Shown here: piece after piece, positions 32,854 to 45,356 of the stretch
Layout: each line of letters begins with the position of its first letter
Numbering within the stretch: the stretch's first letter is position 1
Assembly (NCBI GenBank): GCA_026018925.1
Contig: JAKSZU010000012.1
Coordinates: forward strand, 31,490,055 to 31,554,054
Length of the DNA: 64,000 bases
Reading direction: 5' to 3'
Origin: Tupaia tana
Taxonomy: Eukaryota > Chordata > Mammalia > Scandentia > Tupaiidae
Position numbers and translations under genes: made by a program
The notes under the pieces: model-generated
The model's input: the letters and a program-made list of their open reading frames with translations, nothing else
What the model was told of the DNA's origin: nothing
Database searches by the model: none

Positions 32854-32862
32854 TGGGCTCAA

Positions 32863-33040
32863 GGGCTGGTAGGTGGTGTGGTGGTTATAGGCGCTGGATT
32901 CCCACATGGTCAACTATGGTTCAAGTCCCGAACCTGGTGGGTTGCTTTCTCGCTTTCCCTTTTTCTCTCTCTCTCTGGTCAAAGTAAAGAAATAATAATA
33001 ATTAGTGGAATTAAATAAATAAATACTTTTTAAAAAAACA
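32863..33040 (+). repeat. SINE S
   Basis: 'agggctggtaggtggtgtggtgg'; flanks gggctcaag and agactcaag point to one L1 target site. Confidence 0.9.
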
Positions 33041-33180
33041 GACTCAAGAATGATTTGGCAACTATAGGTTGGGAGAAAATGTTTTCAAAATAAAAGAACT
33101 AATATCTAGGTTATATTCAAAATTTCTACAGCAAATTTAATTTGTAGCAAATTTCTACAAAATAAAGGGGAAAAAAGGTA
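33041..33180 (+). repeat. L1 ORF2, continuation
   Basis: 'aagaatgatttggcaactataggttgggagaaaatg' continues the segment cut at 32285. Confidence 0.65.
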
Positions 33181-33230
33181 ACGGTGAATTAAATTGAATA
33201 AATATATTTTTTTAAATAATAAAAAAATGT

Positions 33231-33478
33231 AGAGCCAGCAGATAGCATAGTGGTTGAGGGGCTGGACTCCCACATGGTTAACTGTGGTTCAAGTCCCACA
33301 CCTTGCAACTTGAAACTCACACTAGGTGTATATGCATGTGTGCCCAAAATCCCAAGAAGAGATTGCAGTATGGCCATCCACTGGGAGCGGGGAAGTGAGT
33401 TCTCATTTTCTATCTCTCTGTCTCTCTAGTGAGCTCATGTGCCCTATTGCAAAAATCTCTAAAAAAAAAAATAAATAA
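33231..33478 (+). repeat. SINE L
   Basis: 'agagccagcagatagcatagtgg' to 'ccctattgcaaaaatctct'. Confidence 0.9.
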
Positions 33479-34197
33479 ACTATATTTATGATTAAAGAAT
33501 CTTTCAATTAAATTTATTGATTAATGTATCTGAGAAAGCCGGGGGTAAAGCCAGCCTCAGATACCCCTGGAGACTCTGTCTCCATCTTTCCGCTCCACTT
33601 CTCTGTTTCCCCCCCAATCTCTCCTACTTAATTTAAAAAATAAGCAAGTCGTGAGTACACAGAGCTCCAGGCAAACACCATCTCAGCTAGCAACCCCGAA
33701 GGAAAGAGAGGATTTCTTTCTCTGCTTCAGTAAATATAAGTTTCAGGAAATGATTGACCTAACTTGGGTAAAGCACTCATTACCCCTATGGCCATGGCAG
33801 AGGGAGAATAATGTGACGAATCACTTCACAAGAATCACATGAAATGGATGGTGAAGGAGGAACTGTTCGTCAAAGGAGGGGCCGAGTTCTATAACTGGAA
33901 GACAGGGAAAAGGACACTAAACAGATGGCTTCAATGTGAATTTGGTTTCTATTCCTTGACTTTAAACACATTTTCAATGTGTTTAATCTCTCTCAAGTCT
34001 TTCTGAAAAATTTTATTTTTCACTTAACTCTTCAGAATCTTTATACCGTGCACCTACTGCTGCAAGCACTGGAGGTGGCGTGGTAACGAGCCCAAGTGCC
34101 CGTGCTCAGGAGCAGGCGTGATTTTCTCTTTATAAGCATAATTTGCCAGCCCCACGTTGTGGCATTGCCAAATACCACCAGTAAATAAATGTTTTTC
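33479..34197. other. No recognised feature
   Basis: Mostly unique-looking; a CT/C-rich patch near 33570-33630 could be a very degraded SINE. Confidence 0.35.
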
Positions 34198-34370
34198 TGG
34201 GGCCAGCAGGTAGCATGGTGATTAGGGTGCTGGACTCTCACATAGCTAACCACAGTTCAAGTCCTGAACCTGGCAGCTTACTTTCTTACTTTCCCTCTCT
34301 TTCTCTCTCTGGTGCATTAAAAAATAATAACAACAATAAATAATTTTTTAACTTAATAAATATTTTAAAA
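34198..34370 (+). repeat. SINE S
   Basis: 'ggggccagcaggtagcatggtgatt', 'ctctggtgcattaaaaaa'. Confidence 0.9.
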
Positions 34371-34458
34371 ATTTTTTAAAGTTAAGGAAATGTTTATCTA
34401 TTGGAAGGAGAATTTTAAATAAGTCTACTACATTTGAAAGGTCAAAAATAACCTTTCC

Positions 34459-34700
34459 AGGGGCCACCAAGTGGCATGGAGGTTAAGAGACTGGATCTCA
34501 CATGGCCAAAGCAATTTGTGACTCAGATTCTGCAGCTTGAAAATCACACTGGGTGCATGTGTGTGCATGCCCAAAATCCCAAGGGGAGACTGGAGGAGAA
34601 AGGATTGTGGTGTGGCCATGCCTTGTGGAAAGGGGGTGATTTTTCATTCCCCCCCCATGTCTCTCTCTGGTGAGCACATGTGCCCTATTATAAAAAATAA
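34459..34700 (+). repeat. SINE L
   Basis: 'aggggccaccaagtggcatggagg'; flanks aaaaataaccttt repeat after the tail. Confidence 0.88.
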
Positions 34701-34917
34701 AATAACCTTTTGCTTTAGTGATATATTGGTATTTTTTTTAACCTAAAGCCACTCAATACATATGTGTCATTCTTACCTTCAAAAAATCATGAATTAACTT
34801 ATATTTACTTTAGTTCTAAACCTTGATTTTCCCAGTTTGTGTTCATTTTCTTTTGTGCTTGCCTGAGAGCTCATTTTGAAATTTGGATGCTTTCTATTTT
34901 ATAAAATGTCTCTGTGA

Positions 34918-35390
34918 GGGCCAGACATGGTACAGTGGTAAAACTCAATGCCTTGAGGTCAAGCAGGTGGTGTAGTGATTAAAGTGCTACATTTCCACAT
35001 GGTTGACCATGGTTCGAGTCCTGGACCCAGCGGCTCAACACTTGAGTGGGTCACATGTGTGCGCATGCCCAAAATCCCAAGAGGAAAATAAAGGAGAGAG
35101 GATTGTGGTGTGGCCATCTCTTCTGGGGTACAATTTTTCGGCTTCTGTTTCTCTGTCTTTCTCTGTCTTTCCGGTGAGCACACGCACCCTATAGCAAAAA
35201 TCTCTCAGAAACAACAAAACTTGAAGGCAGTCCCTCATGGGAAGAGGTTCCTGATTCAAGTTCAGAGACCTCCTTGAGTACACTGGGCACGTGTGCCCGT
35301 GACCCAGCACTGGTGAGGTTGGGGGTGTATCACGGATTCAAGACCCTGTAGGGGGTGCTTTTCCTCTCTGTCCCTTTCGTTTATGGAAAA
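34918..35390 (+). repeat. SINE O, split by a SINE L
   Basis: Left part 34918-34964 ('gggccagacatggtacagtggtaaaac'), right part 35218-35390 ('tccctcatgggaagaggttcctgattcaagttc'). Confidence 0.75.
34965..35217 (+). repeat. SINE L nested in SINE O
   Basis: Flanks cttgaggtca and cttgaaggca are the target copy. The head starts at 'agcaggtggtgtag', lacking the first bases. Confidence 0.85.
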
Positions 35391-35934
35391 AACATCTTGG
35401 TGCTTGTGGAGGCTAGACAACTATACTATGCTACACTACATTATACTATTGTATAGTACCTTGTTTTTCTGGAACCCTGTGTGTATGTGCGTGTGCTATA
35501 TACTCAGCGAAAGGACTGGGAGCCTGTAGTCAATTTTCTATCCCTACCTGTTCATTTCCTGATGAAATCCAAGAACTCTCTCCTATTATAATGTGCAGAC
35601 AGCTTAGTAAACGGTTGGTGAAGGGAAATTGAATCGGTTGGAGCCAGCTCTTGGTGAGAAGCTATGATTTTATGATGATGTTTGTGTTCTCAGCCTGATC
35701 TATTCTGAAACATTTCCAGTATTAGAAGAAAATGACTCATGCTGGATTCAAAGCAACAAGGGAAAAATTCCATGTTGTTTGGTAAGGTGAGGATTGGTGG
35801 GTATGATTTTCTGTGGATTTTATTGTTTCAAACGTTCTACACAAATTGTAAGATGGAACATGTTATTGTTTACATGCAGTATTCGTATACATATGAGTTT
35901 TAGTTTTGATTTTTCTGCCTATCCCGATTTTATT
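35391..35934. other. No recognised feature
   Basis: Unique-looking; short 'ctatactatgctacactacatta' tract near 35420. Confidence 0.35.
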
Positions 35935-36156
35935 GAATTGCCAAAAGGAGAGAAAGAATGCATGAGCAAGCACTGCCCAATGGGGTGTGGTCATGCCACA
36001 ATTCTTTCTCCTCCATTTCTTCCTCTGGTCGGGATTCTGGGTACAGCCACACATGTGCTTTTCAAGCCACCAGGACTGCGTCACCAGCTATGGTTGAACA
36101 TGTGGAATTTAGCTCCCAGAGCACAGAGTTTAACCACTAGGCTATTGGCTGACCCT
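35935..36156 (-). repeat. SINE O
   Basis: 'gtggtcatgccacaattctttctcctccatttcttcc' to head 'taaccactaggctattggctgaccc'. Confidence 0.78.
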
Positions 36157-36801
36157 CTGCCTAGTTTCTAATTAAGAATATCAGTGAGGAACGAAATGGC
36201 CAAAGGCATGGATCTGTTACGGCTACATTCACCTGGAATGACTGAAACCAAACTAAGTGACTTAGCTGAAGAGGAGTGCACTTTTCTTTTCCAAATCATA
36301 AGCACTCAGGCTGTGTGCAGGTAGTCAAAGAAGTCATGAAAAAGAAAAGGAAGAAAAAAGAAAAACAAGAAGTTGTGAAAGACCTGCTTCTTTTTGTCTC
36401 TCTGCCCTATCTTCCTTTCCACGAGGCTCTCGGCCTCATGGTCAAAGGCAACTGTGCCACCTTCAGCATTGTATCTGAGTTCTAGGTAAGAGGTATAAAA
36501 GCAAAAGGTCTGTCAGCCAAGTCTGCTTGCTCCCCTTATCAATCAGGAAAACAATTACTTTCCCATGAGCCCCTCCTGACACTGCCCTAGCCAGAACTGT
36601 GTTGTGTAGCCACTCACGGGAAGTCCAGGTTGTGTTTGGCATAGTTTTACCCTGAGCAAAATAGGAGTTGTGATGGTAAGAACAGAAGACTGGATGTTCC
36701 ATGAGTAATTAGAGCTGCCACAGATGGCAATAGGGGAAAAAGCTGTGGTTTAAGAGCTGAATAATTTACAAACTTTGTAATGTATAATTAAGAGTTTATC
36801 A
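36157..36801. other. No recognised feature
   Basis: Unique-looking; an AAG-rich patch near 36340. Confidence 0.35.
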
Positions 36802-37080
36802 GGCTGGGCCAGCAGGTGGCATACTTGTAAAGGCGCAGGACTCCTACTTGGCCGACCATGGCTCAAGTCCTGAACCCAGTGGCTTGAACCCTGGCACAGA
36901 TGCATGTGTGCCCCAAATTCCAATAGGAAAATGGAGGAGAAGGGATTATGGCATGGGTGATTTCTCACTTTCTCTCTCTCTATCTCTATGTCTCCAGTGA
37001 GCACAAGTATCCTATAGCAAAAAACTCTCTTAAAAAAAAAAAAAAAAAAGAAGAAGAAGAAGAAGAAAGGGGGGAAAAAA
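36802..37080 (+). repeat. SINE L with TSD
   Basis: TSD aagagtttatca at 36790-36801 and 37081-37092. The C/G-run segment is deleted. CTCF-like ccagcaggtggca at 36809-36821. Confidence 0.93.
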
Positions 37081-37092
37081 AAGAGTTTATCA

Positions 37093-38439
37093 TAGTAACC
37101 TCCTTAGAAATGATCATATGTAGCCCGTAAAGTTAATAAGCATATCAGTATCATTTGTCCAACCCCTAGATCAATGCCCAAACTGGTCCTGAGACAAACA
37201 CTGCAGTGGATTTCAGTCTAACAGTGGAAGCCCTGGTCAGTAGCTTCCCTAGAGATGATAAAGTCTGTGAGGCACATTCTCAAGGCTAACAGGGCAGCCA
37301 GAACTCCATTTCCCCCCACCTCTTTCCCTATATTGATGGCCATTCTTTTCTATCTTCATTGTTGGCTTTTCTTCCATCAGCCCATTATTTAAATAATGGT
37401 TTTCTTTTGGGTTCTCTGTGAAGCCTCCTTCTTCACATTTATCCTGGGTGATTTATTGTACTCCGGTGGCTCCAATTATGAATGAATTAGCCACGTTTCT
37501 CAAATCAATGACCCCAGTCTCTGTCTTCTGACCTCTCGACCCTATCGTGTATTTTCACGTGTCTATTTTGACTCCATTATTTTAATACTACCACTTTAAC
37601 ACAACTATTCAGCCCTGAGGACGTGTTAAGGTAAAGAATTTAATCAGAATTAAGTCAATATTGATGAATTCTTATAGAGAAAATATTTTATGGAGTAAAA
37701 TCTATCAAATTGAATCAATGCCATGATAAATTTTGAATTTTACACTATTTCTTCCCATAGCCCATTATTATTATTTTTAAGATAATGTTTGAAATAAGTT
37801 CCTCTCTCTTTAAATTTTACGGCAAAGATGACTTATTGATCAGTTTTTGTTCATATCAAATGGATGAAAGTTTCCATAACTTCTGCCACAGTACATTTGC
37901 TTTTGTGGTCATTATTTCTACAAAATCTAACTTTCTTCAGGGAGGATTTTTTTAATCTAAATTTTTTGAGAAACAAATATCAGGAAAAATGTATAGAGAG
38001 AAAACTATAGATTAAAAGAGACTGAAGAAACACGTTAACCAAATGCAATCTCTGGTTCTTGTTTCATCCTGATTTAAGCAAATTGGCCATCAAACAAAAT
38101 GATGAGACAACCTGGGAAATTTGGACATCAGTAGATATTTAATAATATTAATGCACTAATGTTAATTATTAGGTGTGATCACAGTATTTTTGTTACATTT
38201 TTAAAACCATCCTTCACTCTTAGAGTTATTTGTTGAAGTATTTCCTAATGAAATAGCATGAGGTCTTGGATTTGCTTCAAACTATTTTGTGGGTAGGAAA
38301 AATGGCTGTGGGTATAGATGAGACAAAATTGGCCTTGAGTTAATAATTGTTGAAATTAAGTGGCAGGCACAGGGGACTTCATTGTGCTGGTTTCTATACT
38401 TTTAAATAATCCTTAATTTTTCCAAAATAAAACGTGAAA
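37093..38439. other. 1.3 kb without recognised features
   Basis: A/T-rich, no exon or repeat I can identify. Confidence 0.4.
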
Positions 38440-38680
38440 TGGGGCGCCAGCAGATGGCGTAGCTGTTGCGTCACTGGTAATTGCAGTTTGAATCCCAGAC
38501 CTGGTGGCCTAAAAATCACGCTGGGTGTGTGTGCATACGTGCCCAAGATCCTGGGAGGAGATTGGAGGAGAAGGGGTTGCAGAGTGGCCATCCCCCCAAG
38601 GGGTGATTTCTCACTCTCTCTGTCTCTCCTTCACTCTCTGGCAAGCACATGCACCCGAAGGCAAAAATAATCTATTAAAA
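38440..38680 (+). repeat. SINE L
   Basis: Head with CTCF-like ccagcagatggcg (38447-38459); flanks 'gtgaaatggg' and 'atgaaatggg'. Confidence 0.9.
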
Positions 38681-39187
38681 AGAATATGAAATGGGTAGAT
38701 AAATCCTGTGAAAAAGACTTGGGTCCTTAAAGCCAACTCATTTTACCATGTTCAGTTTCAGCCCTGGTCAGTTTTCTTTCTGGTATGCATATTTCCACCA
38801 GTAATGTTTATTACACATTGGATAGAAAACTGACAATTTGTGTTTATTCTTAGCTATCCATGAGAAACTCATGAGGAATTTTGTGAGGATATTTTAGCCA
38901 CAAGTAACCATAGGGGTATATGCTGTTTCCCACAAGATGAAATTCTACATGTAGGGCCACCAAGACTAATTCATTCATAGATCAGTTATAATTTCCTTCT
39001 GGAGGGCTAGAGAGCTAGAACGTGGAACCTACTCTAGCATGAAGCTCTGCCAGTGTGAGAAAAGGAAGAAGTGGCACATGATGTCACTTTGCTAAAGTCC
39101 AGGCAAGACAGGAAAGTAACCAAGAGAGAGGGAGAGGTGGAGAGTAACACACAGGAGAGAGCACGAGAGTTCACGAAGCCACACTAT
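38681..39187. other. No recognised feature
   Basis: Unique-looking sequence. Confidence 0.35.
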
Positions 39188-39198
39188 CCTAAGCTTTT

Positions 39199-39461
39199 TT
39201 TTTTTTTCTTGGAGTGGTTTTTGCTATAGGGCGCATGCGCTCACCAGAAAGACAGAGAGAGACAGAGAGACAGAAAGCAAGAAATCACTCCCCAGGGGGA
39301 TGGCCACGCCGCAATCCCTTCTCCTCCATTCTCCTCTCAGGATCTTGGTCACGCACACACATGCGCCCGGCGTGAGTTCAAGCCACCGGGTCTGGGACTC
39401 GAACTGCGTTTGACTACATGGGAGCCCAGCAACATAGCCATTAAGCCAACTGCTGGTCCCC
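39199..39461 (-). repeat. SINE LY/L with TSD
   Basis: TSD cctaagctttt on both sides; several CpGs intact. Confidence 0.93.
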
Positions 39462-39826
39462 CTAAGCTTTTCAACATACTCGGGCAGCCATCTATCTGGG
39501 GAGGGTGTCAAAATATCACATGCCACCTGTAGGAATCTCAGGAGAGAATCAGTTAACCAAGAGGTTAGTAGGTGCTCAATTCTTATTTTTGAGCACACCC
39601 ACTTTTACACTGGAGGAACTGATTGGCCTCACAAAGTGCCTTTTCAAATCACTGCAAAATCCATCCCAAGAGTAGTCCGTTGTCTCTACAATATGTGCTC
39701 ACTGAACCCTTGGAGGAACTGTTTTTGTTTGACCTTAACCAGGGCAAAGTAAGCAAGGACAGAGCTGTGTGGACTCTGACTACCTGTGTTTACTTAGAGC
39801 TACTTTATTGTTAAAAAATAGGATTC
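39462..39826. other. No recognised feature
   Basis: Unique-looking sequence. Confidence 0.35.
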
Positions 39827-39827
39827 A

Positions 39828-40100
39828 GAACCAGCAGATGGTGTAATGCTTACATCACTGGACTCGCCGCATTTCAAGTCCCAGACCCAGTGGCTTAAAA
39901 AAAACTCATGCTGGGCACATGTGCAAGCATGCCCAAAATTCCAAGAGGAGAATGGAAGGAAAGGGATTGCTGTGTGGCCATTCCCCACCCCCAGGGGGTG
40001 ATTTCTCGATTTCTCGCTTTCTGTTTCTCTGTCTCTCTGGAGAGTGCTCGCACACTATAGCAAAAATCTCTCAAAAAAAAAAAAAAAAAAAAAAAAAAAG
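39828..40100 (+). repeat. SINE L
   Basis: 'agaaccagcagatggtgtaatgc' to a 20-bp plus A tail. Confidence 0.9.
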
Positions 40101-40106
40101 CACATT

Positions 40107-40370
40107 GGGGCCAGCAGGTGGTATAGTGGTTAAGGTCCATGTTGGACTCCACATGGCTAGCTTAGGTTCAAATCCTGGACTCGGCACCTTGAAACACACC
40201 AGGAGCATGTGTGCACGGGCCCAAAATCCCAAAAGGAGAATGGAGAAGGGATCACAGTTTTCCCATCCCCCCCAGGCGGTGATTTCTCAGTTTCTTTGCT
40301 CTCTGTCTCTCTGATTCTCCAGTGAGCTCATGCACCCAAAGCAAAAATCTCTTATAAATCAATAAATAGA
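40107..40370 (+). repeat. SINE L
   Basis: 'ggggccagcaggtggtatagtgg'; box B region altered by a short insertion (gtccatgttggactcc). Confidence 0.9.
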
Positions 40371-40465
40371 ATATTGTTGGTCTGAAGCAAGTATGATTTC
40401 ATTAAACTCTTTGTGAGTTGGTTTTGCAGTTTTTCCATGAGATCTTTAAAAACCTGAGGAAATTG

Positions 40466-40715
40466 GGACTAGCAGTTGGCATAATGGCTATGTCGCTGGA
40501 CTCCCATGTAGTCGATGCGGTTCGAGTCCTGGACCTGGTGGCTTAAACTCACGCCAGGCACGTGTGCATGTGTGCCCAAGATCTCGAGAGGAGAATGGAG
40601 GAGAAGGGATTGTGGCATGACCATCCCCCCTGGGGGGTGATTCTTGCTTTCTGTCTCTGTCTTTCTGGCAAGTGCACACACCCTATAGCAAAATCCTCTA
40701 AAAAAAAAAAAAAAA
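40466..40715 (+). repeat. SINE L with TSD
   Basis: TSD aaaacctgaggaaatt (left) and aaaacctgaggcaatt (right). Confidence 0.93.
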
Positions 40716-40730
40716 AACCTGAGGCAATTA

Positions 40731-41599
40731 AAACAAGAAACCTTAACAGTTGGCAATAAGCCTCTTAAAACAGGTTCAGCCAGTCCCCTCTTCCCCTCCT
40801 CTTTTAAACTAAGCATGTTAAACAGTTAAACTAACCACAAAGGTCGAGGTTTACTTATATGCATTCAAGATGAAAAGAAAGAAAGCGGTCTCAGCAAGTC
40901 ACCCAAGGGTAGCTCCAATTTTGTATCTAGCCTTGCCATATGATTTCTTCTTTGTAGCTGTCTTTTGGTTACTATGACAACTGGGGAACTCAGTAGAAAA
41001 GTTTGACCGCTAGACCAAGAACAGGAGAAAGATTTGGAACAGGTAGGAAAACATGAGTGTCTGAGATGATTCAGGTATGGGAACAATGAGATCAGGGTCT
41101 GCAGAGATGTGTCTATGCTGAGCATTCCATGCTACTTTGTAGAGAAGCTAGGCATGATGCTAAGTAATACATAGCGAGGCAGGTATACCAGTAAGACACG
41201 GAGAGGCCAGTGGGCAGAGAAGTTCTGTATCCCCACTCTGCCCCATCACAGACTCGGTGCCCTGGTCCACAGATTATGAGTGCCAAATCCACCCAATCCA
41301 ATGGCCAGGCCTTCACCCAGCCTGCTCCCTTGTATCAGAGTGTCTAGAGTAGAAGAAGAACACAACAGGGTTAGCAGCCGACAGTGACAGGTCCTCTCCA
41401 AGGTGCGGAAGCTAACAGAGCTCCCCATTTATGAAGCAGCCAAGGGGCGTTGGGCACGTTGTTTCCTGTAGTGACCTGGAGGTAGGTGCTGCCAATGGTG
41501 AAGTGAGACTACCTTAGAAGACAGCTGTTATCATGGAAGTCAGATCTGGCCTAGCTTGGTAGAGTGATCCTCATCCACAATGCCCTTCTTTGTCTTTCT
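40731..41599. other. No recognised feature
   Basis: Unique-looking sequence; short open frames without protein likeness. Confidence 0.4.
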
Positions 41600-41777
41600 T
41601 TTAGAATTATTTTATTTAACTTTATTGTTTGTTTGTTTGTATGTTTTAATTTGACCAGTGAGGGACAGAGCAAGAGAGAAAAGGAAGGTGAAAAAGCAAG
41701 CTGCCAGGTCCGGGACTTGAACCACGGCGGCCACATAGGAGTCCAGCACCCTTAACTACCACACCCTCTACCAGCCT
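41600..41777 (-). repeat. SINE S
   Basis: Inserted near 'atgccctt', which recurs after the head; tail with (TTTG)n. Confidence 0.9.
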
Positions 41778-42069
41778 GGATGCCCTTTATAATAGCTCAT
41801 TCTGTCCATTTCTGCTGTGGGCACAACCGATGTCATAGGTATAATGAGTATTTATTCTGCTTTCTACCGGTCAAAGATGCAAAACTATTCCTCATTTTGT
41901 ATTTTTTACTTTTTAAAACATTTTAAAAATATTTTTATATCTATCAAATATATTTTGTTTCTTTTTTTTTATTTGCTGCAATAATACTGATTTGAAGTAA
42001 GGCTAGAGCAATATACTTGTTCCCTGAAATAAGAATTGGAAAAAAATTTTACTGGTTAAAATTAGTGAT

Positions 42070-42320
42070 GGGCCAGCCAGTGGCTGGATCCCACATGGCC
42101 AGCTGCCCGCTTTGAGCCCAGACCTGACAGTTTGAGAAACCTGTCAGGCACATGTGTATGCGTGCGTGCATGACCGAAATCCCGAGAGGAGACTGGAAGG
42201 GAAGGGACTGTGGCAGGGATCCCCCTCAGGGATGCTTTCTCACTTTTCATCTCTCTATCCCTCTCCAGTGAGTGTACACACCCTCTAGCAAATTAAAGGG
42301 AAAAAAAAAAAAAAAAAAAA
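42070..42320 (+). repeat. SINE O, deletion in the head
   Basis: 'gggccagccagtgg|ctggatccc' lacks about 20 bp including part of box A. Confidence 0.82.
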
Positions 42321-43005
42321 ACTGATGATGACTCACTTAACTCTCAGGAAATGTTTCCTACTGAATTCCTGATTGGAATGATTTCACGTATTTATTCTAA
42401 GTCTGTTCTTTTGTGTTATTTCCTCTGATCCCCTGACCTGCTGTTGGTTGAAAGGGAGTTGGTGATGTTTAACCCTTGAAAAGTACACTGATTCTGTGGC
42501 TCTCAGCATCGTGTAATTTGAGTATTATGATGCTGGCTTTTATTGTGTTTCTTTCCCACTGTTCTCAGTTTTTTTATTCCTGAATGTTCTGCAACCTCTC
42601 TTTACTGCATGCTTGAATTACAAGTATACACAAAGGAAGCAGCTTTTGCGTCGTGCTAAGGCAAGGGTATTGTGTTCTAGCTTTATAATAACAGCAGGGA
42701 AGTGAAGAAAAATACTTTATTTCAAAAAGATTGAATAGATTCTACTTCGAAAGCATTTCAGTCCATTAAATTTGTGGTGGTGAAAAGCTTAAAAAGTAAT
42801 TCTTTGACCCTATAGTATTTTTATTTGGCTACCAGTTGGATATATTTTCATTGCCTTATGGCCTTACCTATTAATACTTTGTTTTCAAAAGTTAAACGAA
42901 AATGGATGTGCATGTTAGGCTGCCTTTATTGTATTTTATGATTTCTTTTAGCTACATGATGGCCTATTTAAGATGATTTCATACTTGCTGACCCTGCATT
43001 GACTC
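42321..43005. other. No recognised feature
   Basis: A/T-rich sequence. Confidence 0.35.
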
Positions 43006-43470
43006 ACTTTTTTTTTTTTTTTTTTTTAATTTTTGCCATAGGGCATGTATACTTGCCAGAGAGAAAGAGGGAAGGAAAAATCATCTCCCCAGGAGGAATT
43101 GCCATGCCATTCTCCTCCTGCCTGGTGTTTATTTGTTTGAGATTTTTTGCTATAGGGTACATGCTCTCACCAGAGAGACAGAGACAGAAAGTGAGAAATC
43201 ACGCCTGAGGGGGTTGGCCACACCACAATCCCTTTTCTTCTATTCTCCTCTCGAGATTTTGGGTACACACACATGTGCCCAACGTGAGTTTCAAGCTGCC
43301 GGGTCCAGGCCTTAAACCGCAGTCAATCATGTGGGAGTCCAGTGCCTTAAACACTATGCCACCCGCTGACCCCAAACCTGTGTGTTTTTTAAGCCAGGTC
43401 TGGGACTCAAACCTCGCAGTTGGCTGTGTGGGATACAGTTGCCTTAACCACCACACCACCCAACTGGCCT
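43006..43470 (-). repeat. SINE O, split by a SINE L
   Basis: Tail side 43006-43125, head side 43374-43470 ('aagccaggtctgggactcaaacctcgcagttgg'). Confidence 0.78.
43131..43373 (-). repeat. SINE L nested in SINE O
   Basis: 'gagattttttgctatagggtacatgc' to head 'actatgccacccgctgacccc'. Confidence 0.88.
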
Positions 43471-43592
43471 GGGAATTTCTTATAGTTGGTATAAGAAGTG
43501 ACTCACTGTCACAGATAGGGCAGAATCCTTTCTGTTATTGACATTCAGGTGTTGTGAGAAAGAAATGTTCTTATTCCTACAGTTATTTCTTT

Positions 43593-43670
43593 TTTTTTTT
43601 TTGGAGAGGTTTTTGCTTTAGGGTACATGCACTCGCCAGAAAGACAAGAGAGCGCTCGTGGGAAAGAGAG
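43593..43670 (-). repeat. SINE L, 5'-truncated to about 75 bp, TSD intact
   Basis: Only the 3' end is present ('ggagaggtttttgctttagggtacatgcactcgcc'); TSD acagttatttct and acggttatttct flank it. Confidence 0.85.
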
Positions 43671-44795
43671 AGACGGTTATTTCTAACCTTGGTGTCCTGA
43701 ATATCTTTTATTTGCTCATTTAAATGCACCCTTTGCTCTCACACAGCCTGCACTGTTCCCCAGAGGCTGACCCACATCTAATACATTCATAGGCTTCCTT
43801 CCCTCTGGTTTCCAGTGGAAATGGCCTTGAGGGAAAGCCGGCAGATAGGTAAGGGGAGGAGGAGACTGAGGAATGCAGGCTGACTTCTGTGACAGCTCCT
43901 GTCAGGTGTGTAGCCCTTTCTGTCTCTGATTCCAGTAACTGCTCCTTTCTCTCATCCCTTTAGGCGTAGCAGTGGCAACATCTCCCCACTAGAAGGTTTT
44001 TGGCCCTGGAGCTCGACACATCCGTTGTGGCATTTTTACTCAAATCTTTTTTTTTTTTTTTTTCTTTTTTAAAGTTCTGCTACCCCTAGAAGCTTACCAC
44101 CTCAATGAGTTGGGCCACAGGAGCTTTCAGCCCTGTAAGGGAGCTGCCCATACCAAGAACCCTCAACTCCACTCTGGCTGACTCACGTTGGCCTGAAGAC
44201 TCAGTGGGAACAAGGGTGAAAGGAGAAGAGAGAGAGGGGAGGCTCGTTCAGACGCACAAGATGCAAGAAACACTACAGCTGAAGAGGATAGTAGAAAATG
44301 CCTGGTTTGGCTCTATACAAGAATAAACCTGGGAACAACTCAGTGCCATGGTGTTTTCCATCAGAGACGCCTAGACTGCCTGATCCCCGCTTTCCTCTAC
44401 TTTAGTGTCTATGACTGTCTTTTCTAAGTCCACCACCATTACCACTTGGGGTTTGCCCCACCCCTCTACTTTGTTAGGCCAGGGCAATCAAAGGCCATTT
44501 GCAATCCACAGTATCAGCTGCATTCGAAGGCTGGTTTTCTGCATAGTTTCATAAAAGGCGCTTCCATCCCATAGATAGATAGTTGTTTACAGATACATTT
44601 AGAAAACTCAGGAAAATCTTTGAAGCCCTTGGCAAACCTGTCCTTCCTATCATTAGCTTAGATACTGTCACATACTCATCTTTGAATCAGTAACTGTGGC
44701 CAGGAGGTGGAATTATGCTGGTTAGTGTAAACCCTAGCCATGAGCTCTGCAACTTGAATCAGAGGCAGGTCAGCTTTGTCAAAAGTGCATGGACT
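43671..44795. other. 1.1 kb without recognised features
   Basis: GC content is higher than in the surroundings. An open frame at 44105-44326 has no recognised likeness. Confidence 0.4.
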
Positions 44796-45052
44796 CGGGA
44801 CCAGCAGATGGCGTAATGATTACATCTTTGGACTCCCACATGGCTGACCATGGTTCGAGTCCAAACCTGGTAGCTTAAGACTCAGGTGAGGCACATGTGC
44901 ATGTGTGATCAGAAGCCTGAGAGGAGAGTGAAGGAGAAGGAACTGTGGCGTGGCCATCCTTGCTGGGAGGTGATTTCTTGCTTTCTGTCTCTGTCTCTCC
45001 AGTGAACACATGCACCCTACAGCAAAAAATCTCTCTTAAAAAAAATAAAAAC
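44796..45052 (+). repeat. SINE L
   Basis: CTCF-like ccagcagatggcg at 44801-44813; flanks 'tgcatggactc' and 'tacatggactcc'. Confidence 0.92.
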
Positions 45053-45244
45053 AGTACATGGACTCCCCAGTAGAGATGTAGGAGGAGGACGGGTAATGAG
45101 CTACAGTTAGGGAAACTACTAAGAGGATGGGGAATGGCCGTTGCGGAGATAACCACGGTATCTTCTGTACCTCCCCAGTTACATAGGTCAATAGTTTATT
45201 TCCTCCTTAAACTATTTTAAGTTTTCTTGAAAATTCCCTGAAGA

Positions 45245-45345
45245 TCTTGGTGTTAGTCCTAGCTCTGCCATTTACTAGCTCTGTGACTTCGGGTATGTCC
45301 CATAAGCCATCTAAATCTCAATTTCTGCTTCTGTAAAATTAAAAA
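45245..45345 (+). repeat. MIR remnant
   Basis: 'agctctgccatttactagctctgtgacttcgggta' and 'tctgcttctgtaaaat' match MIR in sense. Confidence 0.8.
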
Positions 45346-45356
45346 TATCTGCTCAA

